From Aristolochia californica (lineage: Eukaryota > Streptophyta > Magnoliopsida > Piperales > Aristolochiaceae), in NCBI GenBank assembly GCA_029961685.1, contig JARWKL010000010.1, positions 26,386,067 through 26,450,066 of the forward strand: a DNA stretch of 64,000 nucleotides, read 5' to 3'. The notes under the pieces were generated by a model. That model was given only the letters and a program-made list of their open reading frames with translations. It was not told the DNA's origin and made no database searches. Both the position numbers and the translations under genes were made by a program. Shown one piece after another: positions 22,421 through 33,201 of the stretch; within the stretch, counting starts at the first letter, position 1; every line of letters begins with the position of its first letter.

Positions 22421-23230
22421 AAATGGCAGGCGCTCGTTGGTCCGACCCGACAGAATTCATGGCCTATAAGATGCCAAAGCAGTCAGTGCCGTATGTTGGC
22501 CACCGGAAGAAGTGGGATGGCGTCCCGGGAAACAGGTGTGGTGGGATACCCCGCCAAGTTTCATAAAATAGGGTTGCCGCCTCCTGATTTTCGAAACTCA
22601 GGGAGTTGTTCCGAGACAGGGAGCGCCACTATTGCAGGTGACTTCGATGGGGGCAGACTCATGGCATCCAGTGAGAAATGGTTTGACGGCCAATCCCCTT
22701 CTTGTTTGGCCGATGAAGGATGTGTGGAGGACCCCTCCGATGTCGGGCATGTTGAGTCCCCACTTTCGGAAGTCGCCGCCGCGGAAGAGAAAGAGGGCTC
22801 TCTGATGTTGTGCTCCACAAATTTCTCTGATTTGGTTTCTACGGTACTGACCGGACTAACAGAAATTTGAGCAATAGAAGCTCCAAACTGAAGATGGATT
22901 TGAGGAGTTGTGCGCAGAGGAATATCGCGAGGCCCATGAAGTTGGATAAACTGGAGCAGAGGTACATTTGTGTTGTTGTTGCCGTGAAAGCTCCCCGGAG
23001 GGGTCTGAGCAGGGTGCATAGGAGGCATAGGCGGGAGTGGAGGATTGGGGTATTCCGCAGGGCTTGAGCCACTGCCCGAATGGGGAAACTCCCATGAACC
23101 CAGAGAGTTGAAAAGCTGAAGCATGGTCTCCTGAAACTTCTGTATCTCCATCTTCGAAGGTCTTCAATGGTTGTACGCCCATCCGCTGGAGAGGAAGAGT
23201 CGTCCGAGGTGGTCCTGTCTGATACCACGT
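22421..23230 (-). pseudogene. E unit 2 leader ORF (gag-like N-terminus)
   Basis: Two overlapping minus frames: 23249-22839 begins MEMGHNNVVSDRTTSDDSSS across the PBS (23219-23230); 23151-22561 has FQETMLQLFNSLGSWEF, a Pro-rich linker, NVPLLQFIQLHGPRDIPL and GDSTCPTSEGSSTHPSS. A small deletion near 23154 causes the frame change, as E1 has extra bases there (cgtctgaagctctattcgaa). Same layout as unit 1. No catalytic domain follows. Confidence 0.6.
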
Positions 23231-23688
23231 TGTTATGTCCCATTTCCATGAATCATCCACCAGACATTCTCCTACTTGTTTCCGATCGGAAGACGTGAAG
23301 ATAACTGAGCTTGTCAAGGGAAGCTCACCTACACTAATTCAATGTATCAAAGCTTTTCTTTTCCTTCTTACTTCCTTCCTTCTTATAACAAGAAGGACTA
23401 TGACGTCCATACAATTTCCAACCCAATCTCTTTCCGATGACATCTCCACATTTCGCAAGACGTCCATACAATTCCCATGACGTCCACTCATTTCCCACCA
23501 TGACTCCTGCTCTTCCCCAAAGCATACATTTTCCCAAACTATGACTTTTACATTTTCCAAAACCTACACTTCCCAAGCCATGACGTGGCCCATACTCATA
23601 ACTTAAATTACATTAGACCCAACCCTTTACCTTATTTGAAAGTGACCCCACCTAAGTCCTACATCTACCTGCTACTCTAGCCATAACA
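23231..23688 (-). repeat. E array LTR c (shared by units 2 and 3)
   Basis: 458 bp, TGTTATGTCCC...CCATAACA; flanked by the unit 2 PBS on the left and the unit 3 polypurine side on the right. Confidence 0.9.
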
Positions 23689-24440
23689 TTACTCCCCACC
23701 TGGAAAATGTGCGTGCCCTCAAGCTCGAAGGTAGGTGTGCTTGTCCGTGCCGATGTTTGGATCCAGGCACAAGAGTCAACCACGGTAACTGTGTCAGCCT
23801 GCTAGACTACAAAAGTAGAGCATCACGGTAAACGATGAACCTGCAACACAAAAGCTAGAGATGGTAGCATACGACGGATTGTGTAAAAAATCCTTGCGAG
23901 CGTCGCCAATGAAAATGAGATGATGACCAGCTTACTGAATTCTGGAGGGTTTGAAATAATTATACCCATGATGCTATTCATCAAATCTAGCAGGGATTGA
24001 AGGGAGAATCGGACTCCTTCCACAACACATCGATCAGATTCAAGGAATAAATCCGACATGAGTTGCATAACAGATAAATCAAACATCCACAGCCTATGCC
24101 GAGAATGTGAGCAAAATAAGCCTGGGAATGTGATCAACAATGTCAGCATTCATTTCAGTATGCAAGCTAAAAATTTGCCTAACTTGCCAAAATGCGGCAT
24201 CATAAAATGACTTCAGATTGAAGAAGAATTTGGTTTGCCTCCGATGGAATAAAAGACTGTAATGGTTGGACAGTGCGTCCAATTCCTCAAGTGGTTCAGG
24301 TCCACCATATATGGAAAAGCATCGGTCAACTGTGGCTTCCTCAAACTATGCTGCATCAGTTTCTCGATCAACTTCTTTGAAATTCTTCTCAACCTTAATA
24401 CTAGATGCACTAATCAGTAGGTCCATCGTCTCCTTGCCGA
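23689..24440 (-). pseudogene. E unit 3: partial internal region
   Basis: Minus frames 24410-24213, 24282-24094 and 24149-23823 match the downstream part of the captured protein in units 1 and 2 (ALSNHYSLLFHRRQTKF, DRCVVEGVRFSLQSLLDLMN). Similarity to units 1 and 2 stops near 24440, inside the MDLLIS segment, where a different sequence takes over. No fourth LTR was found, so the unit is truncated or fused. Confidence 0.7.
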
Positions 24441-25430
24441 TAGAAATATTGAGGGCTTCTGCTTAAAAATACCCAACACTACAGATCTAGCTCTTGCCAA
24501 GCCTTCACAGAGCCCATTGCGAAGAGCATTAGCACCATGTGGGCTGGTTCCAACCAAAGTCATACGTGAATGCCTCATTGTCGTTAGTGGTAGTTCCATG
24601 TGCTCCATCCAAATGCCATACAAAGCAAGAGAGACATCAACCTGTTCTTCAGTTGGCAGAAGCAAGATAAACTCATCTATAACTTGTTCAATGAAATCGT
24701 CCCCCTGCAGAAAGTGGACAAATAAACAGCCCAGTGACCAAACAGCTGAGCCAAAACCAATGGAATGACCAGAATGGTGGAATACTTGTGCATCTGGGCT
24801 ACCAAAAATAACCACACTAAAGATGTATTGGGTATGACAAAGCTCTGAATCTCCAAGCAGCAAAATTGCAGTACCAACCGCTTTCACAGCACATAAGGCT
24901 TGCATGACAATGGAGAATGGATAAACAGTTGGAGGAATACCTGGAGGGAGCATTGGAGCAAGAACCGGTGGAGTAAGTGCGTGGCATGTTTTAAAAACTA
25001 ATACATCAAGAACAACATTATGGGATCTGAATGGTGGTTGGCAGTTAGAGAGATCCTTCATTTCCCTTAGAACTGAGTAACCTGCCCAGGCAAACTAGCC
25101 CTTCCGTACCATTTCATGATCAAAATAAGTATAAACTCTTTGAATGGGATCTCTTCCTCTTTCATTTGACCCAAAAGTGCAGGTATTGTTGTGAACTCTG
25201 CAAATGCCAGAGGGAAGGTATAATTCCCGTTCGCAAGCCCGAGGCCATAGTACATAACAACAATCACTTCTCCCTCCCATTCTGGAGCAAACCGCTTGGC
25301 AATGCCCCCAGTGGAAACCCAAGTGCTAGAACTTGACTGCATCTTCCAACAGAATTTCCTGCAGGCAACTGAGTCATGGACAGCAATGGAAAAGGAGACG
25401 TAAATATGATTTCAATTTCTGTTTTCTCAC
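24441..25430 (-). pseudogene. Host-like fragment with kinase C-lobe-like segment (unidentified)
   Basis: Two frames: 25342-25067 (STWVSTGGIAKRFAPEWEGE, YGLGLANGNYTFPLAFAEF) and 25061-24414 (FKTCHALTPPVLAPMLPPGI, then VIFGSPDAQVFHH and GSAVWSLGCLFVHFLQGDDF). The last run resembles the kinase subdomain IX DxWSxGC segment, with Val at the usual Asp, as in a pseudokinase. No HRD/DFG pair is visible. It directly abuts the E unit 3 sequence, so it may be more of the same captured gene or a separate one. I cannot name it; the kinase reading is inference. Confidence 0.45.
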
Positions 25431-25442
25431 TTGCAGTGCATA

Positions 25443-26073
25443 ATGACAATCCTTTCTGGGTTATATATAGTCGGGATCCACCTCGCCTTCTCTCGTACAA
25501 CCCAAGGTCCACCCGCATGGACGCGATTGATCAGGCACTCATGGATCGGGATCTACTGCTACAGAATATCACAGAACGGCTACGACGCGCCCAAGCTCAG
25601 ATGAAGGATGTCTACAACAAAGGCCACGAGGTCTCCTTTGAGGTAGGGGAGTATGTGTGGCTACGGCTCCAGTCCTACCGTCAGTAGTCTCTTGCGGGAC
25701 CTCCACGTCATAAGCTCTCTCCCCAATTTTTCGAGCCGTTTCCCATTCTTCGACGCGTGGGATCAGTCGCCAATTAACTCAAATTACCGGACACGGGCAA
25801 AATTCATGATGTGTTTCATGTCTCTCTTTTGAAGCCACATTCCGGGGTGCAGTCTACATCCGCTCCATTCCTACCACCGGTTGATCATGGCGAGGTTATT
25901 CTTAACCCAGCCGTAGTGTTACACGTGCGGCTAACCAATGACCATTGGGAGATTCTCATTCAGTGGATAGACACTGACCCCGACGCTGCCACATGGGAAC
26001 GCGTCGACATCTTCAAATAGGTCTACCCAGCTTTTGAGCTTGAGGACAAGCTCTTTCTCCATGGGGAGGCAGA
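25443..26073 (+). pseudogene. Gypsy family B integrase tail and chromodomain, fragment
   Basis: 25443-25687 encodes the integrase C-terminal linker (DPPRLLSYNPRSTRMDAIDQ, VWLRLQSYRQ) and stops at TAG. 25811-26020 encodes the chromodomain (HDVFHVSLLKPHS, HWEILIQWIDTDPDAATWE) with TAG (CAA in B1) at 26018-26020, then LEDKLFLHGEAD. It closely follows 42200-42840 of B1. The upstream part of the element is missing; the left break is near 25443. Confidence 0.88.
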
Positions 26074-26925
26074 TGTCGTGGACTCAATAGCACACCGAGT
26101 CACACAACGAAGGAGACAACAACAACTCACTCAATAGGATTTATTTCTTATATTACTTTGAGTAGGATTTATTTCTTATATTGTTTTAAGTAGGGGCATT
26201 ATGGGGAATTATTGTAACCCTAACCCTAAAACTCCATGACGTGATCTATTTAAGGGAAATGAATGAATGAAATAGGTAAGCTTTGAGATTTTTAGAATAA
26301 CCTAGTGTAAACAGGTTGAGATCTCGAGTTCAGGGTTTACTCCAAAAATCCAACCTATTCTTCATCCTCCATTGCCATCCATTTTCACCCAAATTCATCC
26401 ATCATCATCCATACTAAGAAGAGGAGCTTCCTGCCCCTTTTCTGAGCCCAAAGAGGAGGTTTGTCCTCCTCGACAGCAGCAGTGAGAGGGGTCTCAATTC
26501 CTCCCTTATCGAGCAGAAAAGTGAGGATCTTCATCCTCAGATCTTGAGCACTCCTGGTGCAACATGGGAGCTAATCATAGTAGCAAAGAAGAGGTAATAA
26601 TCTATCCCAAACTCGTGTTTCAAGTTAATTTTGAAAGAGGGATTGCACTCTTAGCTAGAGCAGCAAGAAAGAGGGCCAAACCCTCTTTGTCGTGAGCAGG
26701 AAAAGAGATCAGCTTGCTCTAGCAAGCTCAGCGTTGCTTTGGGGTATCATACCTATCACAACATCTCATTAGGACCATCAAAAGAGGAGCTTTCCTCCTG
26801 GTCGAGCACTGGTCAAAGAGAAAGGCTCATATACAGACCCTTGAAGTGAAGTGAGCTTAAATTCTGAATGCTGGAGTCTCAAATTCCAGTCTGTGTTACT
26901 CGATCCATGACCCGGAACCGTAACA
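26074..26925 (+). repeat. Gypsy family B 3' LTR
   Basis: 852 bp, TGTCGTGGACTC...CCGTAACA, shorter than the 909-bp B1 LTRs owing to a missing TTTATTTCTTATATTG repeat unit and other small gaps. Preceded by the purine-rich atggggaggcaga. Confidence 0.9.
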
Positions 26926-27190
26926 CTAGTCTTCACAGAGACGAAATGCGTCGAACAAAGGCTGACGACGCAGCCTAATAGGGAGCTCACAGCTCCTACA
27001 GCGGTGGATGGAACCACTACTACCTCATGGGAGTGACAGAACAGTCCATACGAGAATGTTGTGCTCTCTGGTTTCTCGGCGAAGACAAGGAAGACGAGAG
27101 ACGAAAAATAATTCCTCCCGTTACCATTTTTCCCCCTTTCATTATGGATTTAAGCTTAGGTTTTATTGTTACAACATGGCCCATGGGCCC
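26926..27190. other. Unassigned 265-bp stretch
   Basis: Lies between the B LTR and element H. No convincing coding pattern; a short open stretch (27008-27212, plus) runs on into H and has no recognisable motif. Ends in the H target duplication ggccc at 27186-27190. Confidence 0.5.
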
Positions 27191-27583
27191 TGTTGAATTT
27201 ATGGAAAAGTGAAATACTTCATTGACATCAATAACTTGTTGTAATCAGAGTACATGAACGTCCATTTATAATAGAGGAAGGTAGTAGAGTTCAATTACAA
27301 TAAAACTACCCTTGTCCCAATTACACCCAAACTCTAACAATTAAAGTTAAGTCCTAACATAATTAAATAAGTCAATATAGATAAAAGACAAACATGACTA
27401 AAACTAAAACTCTTCTTGGACGTGACCATATGATAAGATACTTTTGTGAGTCCTTCTTGATCTTCTAATTGATGTTATAAGGATGCCAGCTCATGGTAAT
27501 TGTTGTGGGTCCTACTTCTTATGGGTTTGGGCCCATCTTCTGGGCCTTCCTTGGTCGTGTGGACTTGAGTTTATCTTCCAACA
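27191..27583 (-). repeat. H 3' LTR
   Basis: 393 bp, TGTTGAATTTATGG...CTTCCAACA. The right copy contains about 45 extra bp near its end. Confidence 0.9.
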
Positions 27584-27910
27584 CTCCCCTTCAAGTTGGG
27601 GGTGAGAGAACAACATGAACTCCCAGCATGCTACAAATGATATATATAATATTTTTTGTATAAAATGACACATCTTCCAATATTCCCCATCCTTTCATGA
27701 GGCCCTACGGCATAATATAAGTGAGAGTAAAAATCACTCCTAGCCAGTAAGCCATTGCTCCATACTCCAGTCCTAATGTTGGATGCACTGTCCATCTTCT
27801 ATCGGAAGTGTGTCTATCGGCATTGCTCTGAACTGTCCACCACCGTGTTCTCCCACAGGACAACGACTCTTAAGTGGTAGGAGACATAAAAAAAGCCATT
27901 AAAAGGGGAA

Positions 27911-27946
<36 letters not shown>

Positions 27947-29124
27947 GAGGGGGGAGATAATGTAGATGTGATAATAAGTTTTTTTGTCATGGTTTCCCAA
28001 TAGTGATATTTTTTTACGGGGTCAAATAAATGATGGTATGAGGCCACCTCTTCTTCAATAATAATGTCCCCAAAGATACATAATAGCAGGAGCTGTATAT
28101 AACACGACCATCTTCCAACACATATAACATGAACCAAATATTAAACTTTGTAAAACAACCCATGAAATAATCTGATATAAAAAAAAATTCATTAATGCAC
28201 AAGCTTCATCTTTTGTGCTCCCCCTTTCTTGAATATTTTGGTCACATAAACTTATCCAACACATAAGTAATAAAATACCTCTTTCTTGTAGTTCTTCTAC
28301 TTCTCCCTCAAGCTAGGAGGTAATGGCAGTAATCCCAACTTGAACCAAATATCATAGATGTAGCAATAAGCCCAAATAACAAATATGTATAAATAAACCC
28401 TCAAACCAGGGAGAAGTGAGATATTTTCCTAATATATCAACTCAAAAAGTCACGCAAACAATTGGCATAAATTTGGATTTTCCAATACAACAAAATACCA
28501 GCATGACCTTTGATTCTTCCAATTCGAATATATCTTTCAATATAGATCAGATTGACATGAAATTTTTTCCATCAGAAAGTAGACTTAAATACCTTTCATC
28601 CAAGTATAACTTAACTTCATAAAATATAATTTTCAGAAGATAAATAATCTGATATATTTCGGTCTTTGTCATCTGGCCGAACTAAATATTGTTTCTCCTG
28701 TTTTTCTAGAATGACCATTGACTCTTCAAAGATCAATATCTCCTTATAAAGAGATCATGCCGATGATTGGTTAAATGGCTAAAATAATAGACTTACAGAT
28801 CTTTCTTCTGAAGATTGTTGCTGCAACTCGAACCTTTTTGCAATCTAACCTTCGCTTATTCAAATATTGATATCTCTCTATAGATAACTCCGATTGGAAC
28901 AAATAGGTTTTCTATAGAAAGTAGACTCAAATATCTTTCAGTTAATATATAATTTATAATATAAAAAAACTACATATAGAGGTAAAAAACACAAAGAAAA
29001 TGACGGTTGTATGGAGTGAAAACAATAACTATGAACCTATACTTAGGGTTTAGGGTTTAGAGAAAAGGATCACATTACCTCCGTGAGTTGACCAAGTTAA
29101 CTCACAGAACTTGCTCTGATACCA
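27584..29124 (-). other. H interior, noncoding, with a 35-G tract
   Basis: AT-rich, no gag or pol motif in any frame. A run of 35 consecutive G lies at 27911-27945 (the minus strand reads poly-C, giving a poly-Pro shadow in frame). Local near-repeats such as ctttcat...agtatattataatttcat suggest duplicated segments at 28540-28640 and 28740-28960. Confidence 0.6.
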
Positions 29125-29565
29125 TGTTGAATTTATGGAAAAGTGAAATACTTCATTGACATCAATAACTTTTTGTAATCAGAGTACATGAACCTCTATT
29201 TATAATAGAGGAAGGTAGTAGAGTCCAATTACAATAAAACTACCCTTGTCCCAATTACACCCAAACTCTAACACTTGAAGATAAGTCCTAACATAATTAA
29301 ATAAGTCAATATAGATAAACGACAAACATAACTCAAACTAAAACTCTTCTTTGACATGACCATATGAAAAGATACTTTTGTGAGTCCTTCTTGATCTTCC
29401 AACCGATGTGATAAGGATGTCAGTTCATGGTAATCGTTGTGGGTCCTACTTCTTATGGGTTTGGGCCCATCTTGTGGGTCTTCCTTGGTCGTGTGGCCCA
29501 TCTTATAATAATTATAGATATGTGGGCCCTCCTTGGTCATGTGGGTTTGAGCTTAGCTTCCAACA
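29125..29565 (-). repeat. H 5' LTR
   Basis: 441 bp; same ends as the left copy; includes an insertion near 29505-29550 that partly duplicates the gggccctccttggtc segment. Confidence 0.9.
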
Positions 29566-29694
29566 GGCCCAATACAATGCCACTCATCCAATTAAGCCTA
29601 ATATAATAACCATATCTACATAACCCAAATTATACAACAATTATGAACATAAATTATATCTAATATACATTTTAAGATATCATAACAAAAGATA

Positions 29695-30303
29695 TTATCA
29701 AAGGGAAGATATTATTGGCCGTGTATGTTGATGATATTATCTTGACCAAGAATGATGCTCAGAGTATACAAGAAGTGAAGAATATGATATGTCCAGAGTT
29801 CAAGACTAAACATCTGAGTAAACTCAAATATCTTCTGGGTATAGAAGTCCTTCAGTCAAAACATGGGATAGTATAGTCTCAAAGAAAATACACCTTGGAT
29901 GTTCTTGAAGAATCAAGAATGAAGGGAAGTATGGATGCGAATGAAAAATTGTGTGCTACGATTGGAGAAGACGTTGACACTGATAAATAACAAAGACTTG
30001 TAGTAAAATTGATCTATCTCACGGTAACAAGCCAGATGTATCATATGTTATGAGCATGGTAAGTCAACTCATGTACAAACCAAAAATTACTCATTGGCAA
30101 GCTTTGGAGAGAATACTATGATACCTAAAAGGTGCTCCAGGAAGAGGATTGCTATATAAAAAAACATGGGCACTTCAACAAAGAAGGCTTCTCAGATGCA
30201 GATTGCATTGGATCACCCAATGAAAGAAAATCTATGTGTGGGTATTGTACCCTTGTTGGGAAGAACTTGGTCGCATCAAAAATCAAAAAACAAAATGTGG
30301 TTG
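29695..30303 (+). pseudogene. Ty1/copia RT-RNase H fragment
   Basis: Translation shows the copia RT catalytic segment (AVYVDDIILTKND), then FKTKHLSKLKYLLGIEV and, after several stops, the RNase H region (GFSDADCIGSPNERKSMCGY, LVASKIKKQNVV). The YVDD box is intact but the frame contains TAG (29874), TAA (29987) and several more lesions. A3 begins at 30304 within the SWKSKKQ-type segment; the left edge is unclear. Confidence 0.82.
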
Positions 30304-30751
30304 TGTTAGGTTCTTCCAGAGCCATGGATCGAGTCACCCTTGTTTCCTCTCTTCCCTACATGAATGCTCTTGACGCTGGAAGAAAATTCTTGTTTCTGGA
30401 ACATGGAATAATGTAAATCAAATAGAACGAATGAGCTTTGAAGGAAGCTCAACCTGGACCTCAGAGGGAGAATCCAACCTAGACCTCTGAGGGAGAATCT
30501 AACCTGTTTACTCTAATTTTCTCAATACTTGATTTCTGCTTCCCTTGACGTCCCCCTAAATAGGGTTGAGGACGGAATTACAAAAGTGACCCATAGGTCA
30601 AGTGGTTCACGCCACATTACATCTAAACCAACCCAAAGTAAACCAAACCAAACAAAGTAAACCAAACCAATTGAAATTACATTAAAAGTAAATTGACATA
30701 ATTTAATTCCTATGCATGAGGATAACTCGTGATGCTATGGAGTCCATAATA
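30304..30751 (-). repeat. A3 3' LTR
   Basis: 448 bp; reads TGTTAGGTTCTTCC...GTCCATAATA on the plus strand (final TAACA changed to TAATA). Same family as the A1 and A2 LTRs in reverse. Confidence 0.88.
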
Positions 30752-30755
30752 TCAA

Positions 30756-30773
30756 CCCCCCCCCCCCCCCCCC
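30756..30773 (-). other. A3 polypurine tract (18-base G run on minus)
   Basis: 18 C on the plus strand directly inside the LTR, followed by tcctggagaaagagcttgtc, the complement of the hairpin segment next to the polypurine tract. Confidence 0.75.
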
Positions 30774-32730
30774 TCCTGGAGAAAGAGCTTGTCCTCAAGC
30801 TCGAAGTAGGGGTAGAGGGTGCGGAACACCACTAATGGCTCCCATGTCATGTCACTGGGATCAGCATCTGCCCATTGCACTAGGATCTCCCAATCACCCT
30901 GAATGCGGCGAGCCTGTAATACCTGTGTTGGAGTAGAAAGGACACATCTCTCATGTAGTGGGGGCAGCGATGTGTACAGGAAGGGAGATTCACCTTGGAA
31001 GGCTTTCAGTTGGGAGACATGAAACACATTGTGAATTCTAGCCTCTGACGGAAGCTGCAAGCGGTAGGCAACTGTACCAATGCGGTCCATAACATGAAAG
31101 GGACCATAATATTTCGGAGAGAGCTTGTAGTGTTTGGAGGCTTTCAGCGACAGCTACCAATAGTGTTGGAGACGCCACCATACATAATCTCCTGGAGAAA
31201 ATAAGTCTTCCCGGTGCTTCTTGTCATAATACAACTTCATTGTATGATGTGCCTCATGGAGATGAGTACGCACCTCAGTGAGCAAGGTGTCTCTTTCAGC
31301 TAATGCTTGGTCCAAAGTGTCAACCTTAGAGGCCCCTGGTTCATATGATAAAAGGCTAGGCGGGTCTCTACCATATACTACCTTGAATGGGGTTGTGTCG
31401 AGTGCGCTATGGTAGGAGGTGTTGTAACAGAATTCAGCCCAAGGGAGCCACTTAACCCACCTTTAGGTGAGTCTCCCACGAAACAGCGAAGATACGTTTC
31501 AATTGTTCTGTTGATGTCCTCTGTCTGACCATCAGTCTGCGGATGGTAGGCTGAAGAGAATGCTAACGTTGTACCCTACAGCTTGAAGAGTTCTTTCCAG
31601 AAGGTATTGGTAAAGATTACATCCCTATCACTGGTAATGGAATTAGGCATCCCATGTAAGCAGACAATATTATCCATAAAGAGTTGAGCGACCTGAGCTG
31701 CAATGTAAGGATGCGCCAGAGGGATGAAGTGCCCATACTTTGAGAAACGATCCACCACTACAAAGATAACGGATTTCCCTGATGAAGAGGAAAGTCCATC
31801 TATGAAGTCCATAGAAATATCAGACCAGACCTATGACAGTAGCTGAAGTGGTTGGAGCAACCCAGCTGGACTTAATGATTTAGCTTTATTCCATTGACAA
31901 ATTTGACAAGCCGCCACATAATCGGCTATATTGCGCTTCATGCCTCTCCAATAAAATTCTCGACTGATCCAAAAAATTTTTTTTTGTCGGCCCTCATGTG
32001 TATTGGCATGGAAGGAGGCTAAAATGTTGTGAAATAGTCGGGATGTGTGGTGTAGAAAGATTCTATTTTTACAGAGGACCAGATTGTCCTTAACCGTCCA
32101 TTGGTTTGATGTTGTCCCCTGCTGGATCTCATGACATAAAGCTATAATTTCCTGGTACTATTGTGCCTCTTCTCGTATAGAATCCAACAACAGAGCTTTG
32201 GGCTGACTTATGGCATATAACTGCGGCTCTGGAATGTCCCAACGTGATAGAGCATCAGCCCCTATATTCAAACTCCCAGGTTTATACTCTATAGTAAAGT
32301 CAAACCCCATATGTTTACTTAACCAATGCTGCTGCGGTGAGGTAGTGAGGCGCTGGTCAAGCAGATACTTGAGGCTGCAATGATCAGTGCGAATCAGAAA
32401 TGAGCGCCCCCAGAGATAAGGCCGCCAATGTTGTATGGCTTTTACTAATCCGATCAGTTCCCTCTCATAAGCTGCTAACTTGTGGTGCTGCTGGCCAAGT
32501 TGGCGGCTAAAATAAGCAATCGGGTGTCCGTGTTGGTGTAACACTGCACCAATACCGCCTCCCGAAGCATCACATTCCACAACAAATGACTCATTAAAGT
32601 CGGGTAGCTGCAAAACTGGGGCGGATGATAAGGCCTCTTTCAACTGCTGAAAGGAATGAGCCACTATCTCTGACCAGGTAAAGGCATTTTTCTTGAGTAG
32701 GTTGTTGAGCGGAGCTGCAATCTGGCCATA
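30774..32730 (-). pseudogene. A3 RNase H, integrase and chromodomain
   Basis: 32730-32158: RNase H (FVVECDASGGGIGAVL, AYERELIGLVKAIQHWRPYLWG). Then the zinc-binding region (interrupted, HANTHEGRQKK) and the DDE core at 31812-31576 (MDFIDGLSSSSGKSVIF, ITSDRDVIFTNTFW). The stretch around 31460 has a one-base loss. 31090-30774: GPY/F module and chromodomain (WEILVQWADADPSDMTWE) ending ELEDKLF. Several stops make it inactive. Confidence 0.87.
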
Positions 32731-33170
32731 TGTTACGGTCCCGGATCTGACACAAGGATTCTTTGGGAGGATCTGGGATCTGCTACGGGTTACGAGTCTT
32801 CCAGGCATTACCATAGGGATAGTAAGAAGACATGGGGAAGACAAAGATCAATGGAGGATGAGAGAATACGTGACTTTTTGAGGAAAACCCTAACCTCGAG
32901 ATCAAGAAGGTGTCAAACCTCTTTACGTTAGATTTAACATAATTCTTAATACTTCCAAATCCCCTTTTTTATTATTCTTACCCCTTAAATAGGGTTCACC
33001 CTATTAGGGTTTAATATAAAATATTACAAAAAAATCCCTAAAAATAAAATATTCCAAAAATACCCCTATAAATAAAATATTCCAAAAATACCACTATGGC
33101 CTAAACTGAAATAAAATAAATTAAATTAAAGAAAAAATAATAAAATAATAATATTATCGTGTTCATAACA
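32731..33170 (-). repeat. C1 3' LTR
   Basis: 440 bp; AT-rich centre with repeated aaaaataaaatattccaaaaata units near 33020-33100. Matches 36836-37278. Confidence 0.93.
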
Positions 33171-33201
33171 TTACACTTCTCCTGGAAGAACGAGTTTGTC
33201 C

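Larger units (their letters stand above)
1155..24440 (-). mobile_element. Tandem array of non-autonomous LTR element E (three LTRs, 2.3 internal regions)
   Basis: Order on the plus strand: LTR 1155-1929, internal 1930-20299 (with element D inserted at 3635-19539), LTR 20300-20784, internal 20785-23230, LTR 23231-23688, partial internal 23689-24440. Neighbouring units share a single LTR. Each LTR from TGTTATG to TAACA (the first lacks its outer ~15 bp) is preceded by a reverse-complemented PBS (tctgataccacgt) on the left where an internal region lies there, so the element reads on the minus strand. Internals hold a short gag-like leader ORF plus a host-like protein fragment and no protease, RT or integrase. 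An LTR-int-LTR-int-LTR layout is what unequal recombination between LTRs produces. Confidence 0.85.
27191..29565 (-). mobile_element. Non-autonomous LTR retrotransposon H
   Basis: LTRs at 27191-27583 and 29125-29565 (TGTTGAATTT...CCAACA) with perfect target duplications ggccc (27186-27190, 29566-29570). A reverse-complemented PBS (ctctgataccat, ending 29124) beside the right LTR and a polypurine-side sequence (actccccttcaagttggggg) beside the left one set the orientation as minus. The 1.5-kb interior has no gag or pol, making it a LARD-like element. LTR style suggests copia-type origin, but this is not proven. Confidence 0.9.

Noticed and set aside
27860..27960. Poly-proline protein on the minus strand
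   Set aside because: It is only the translation of the long G homopolymer inside element H.
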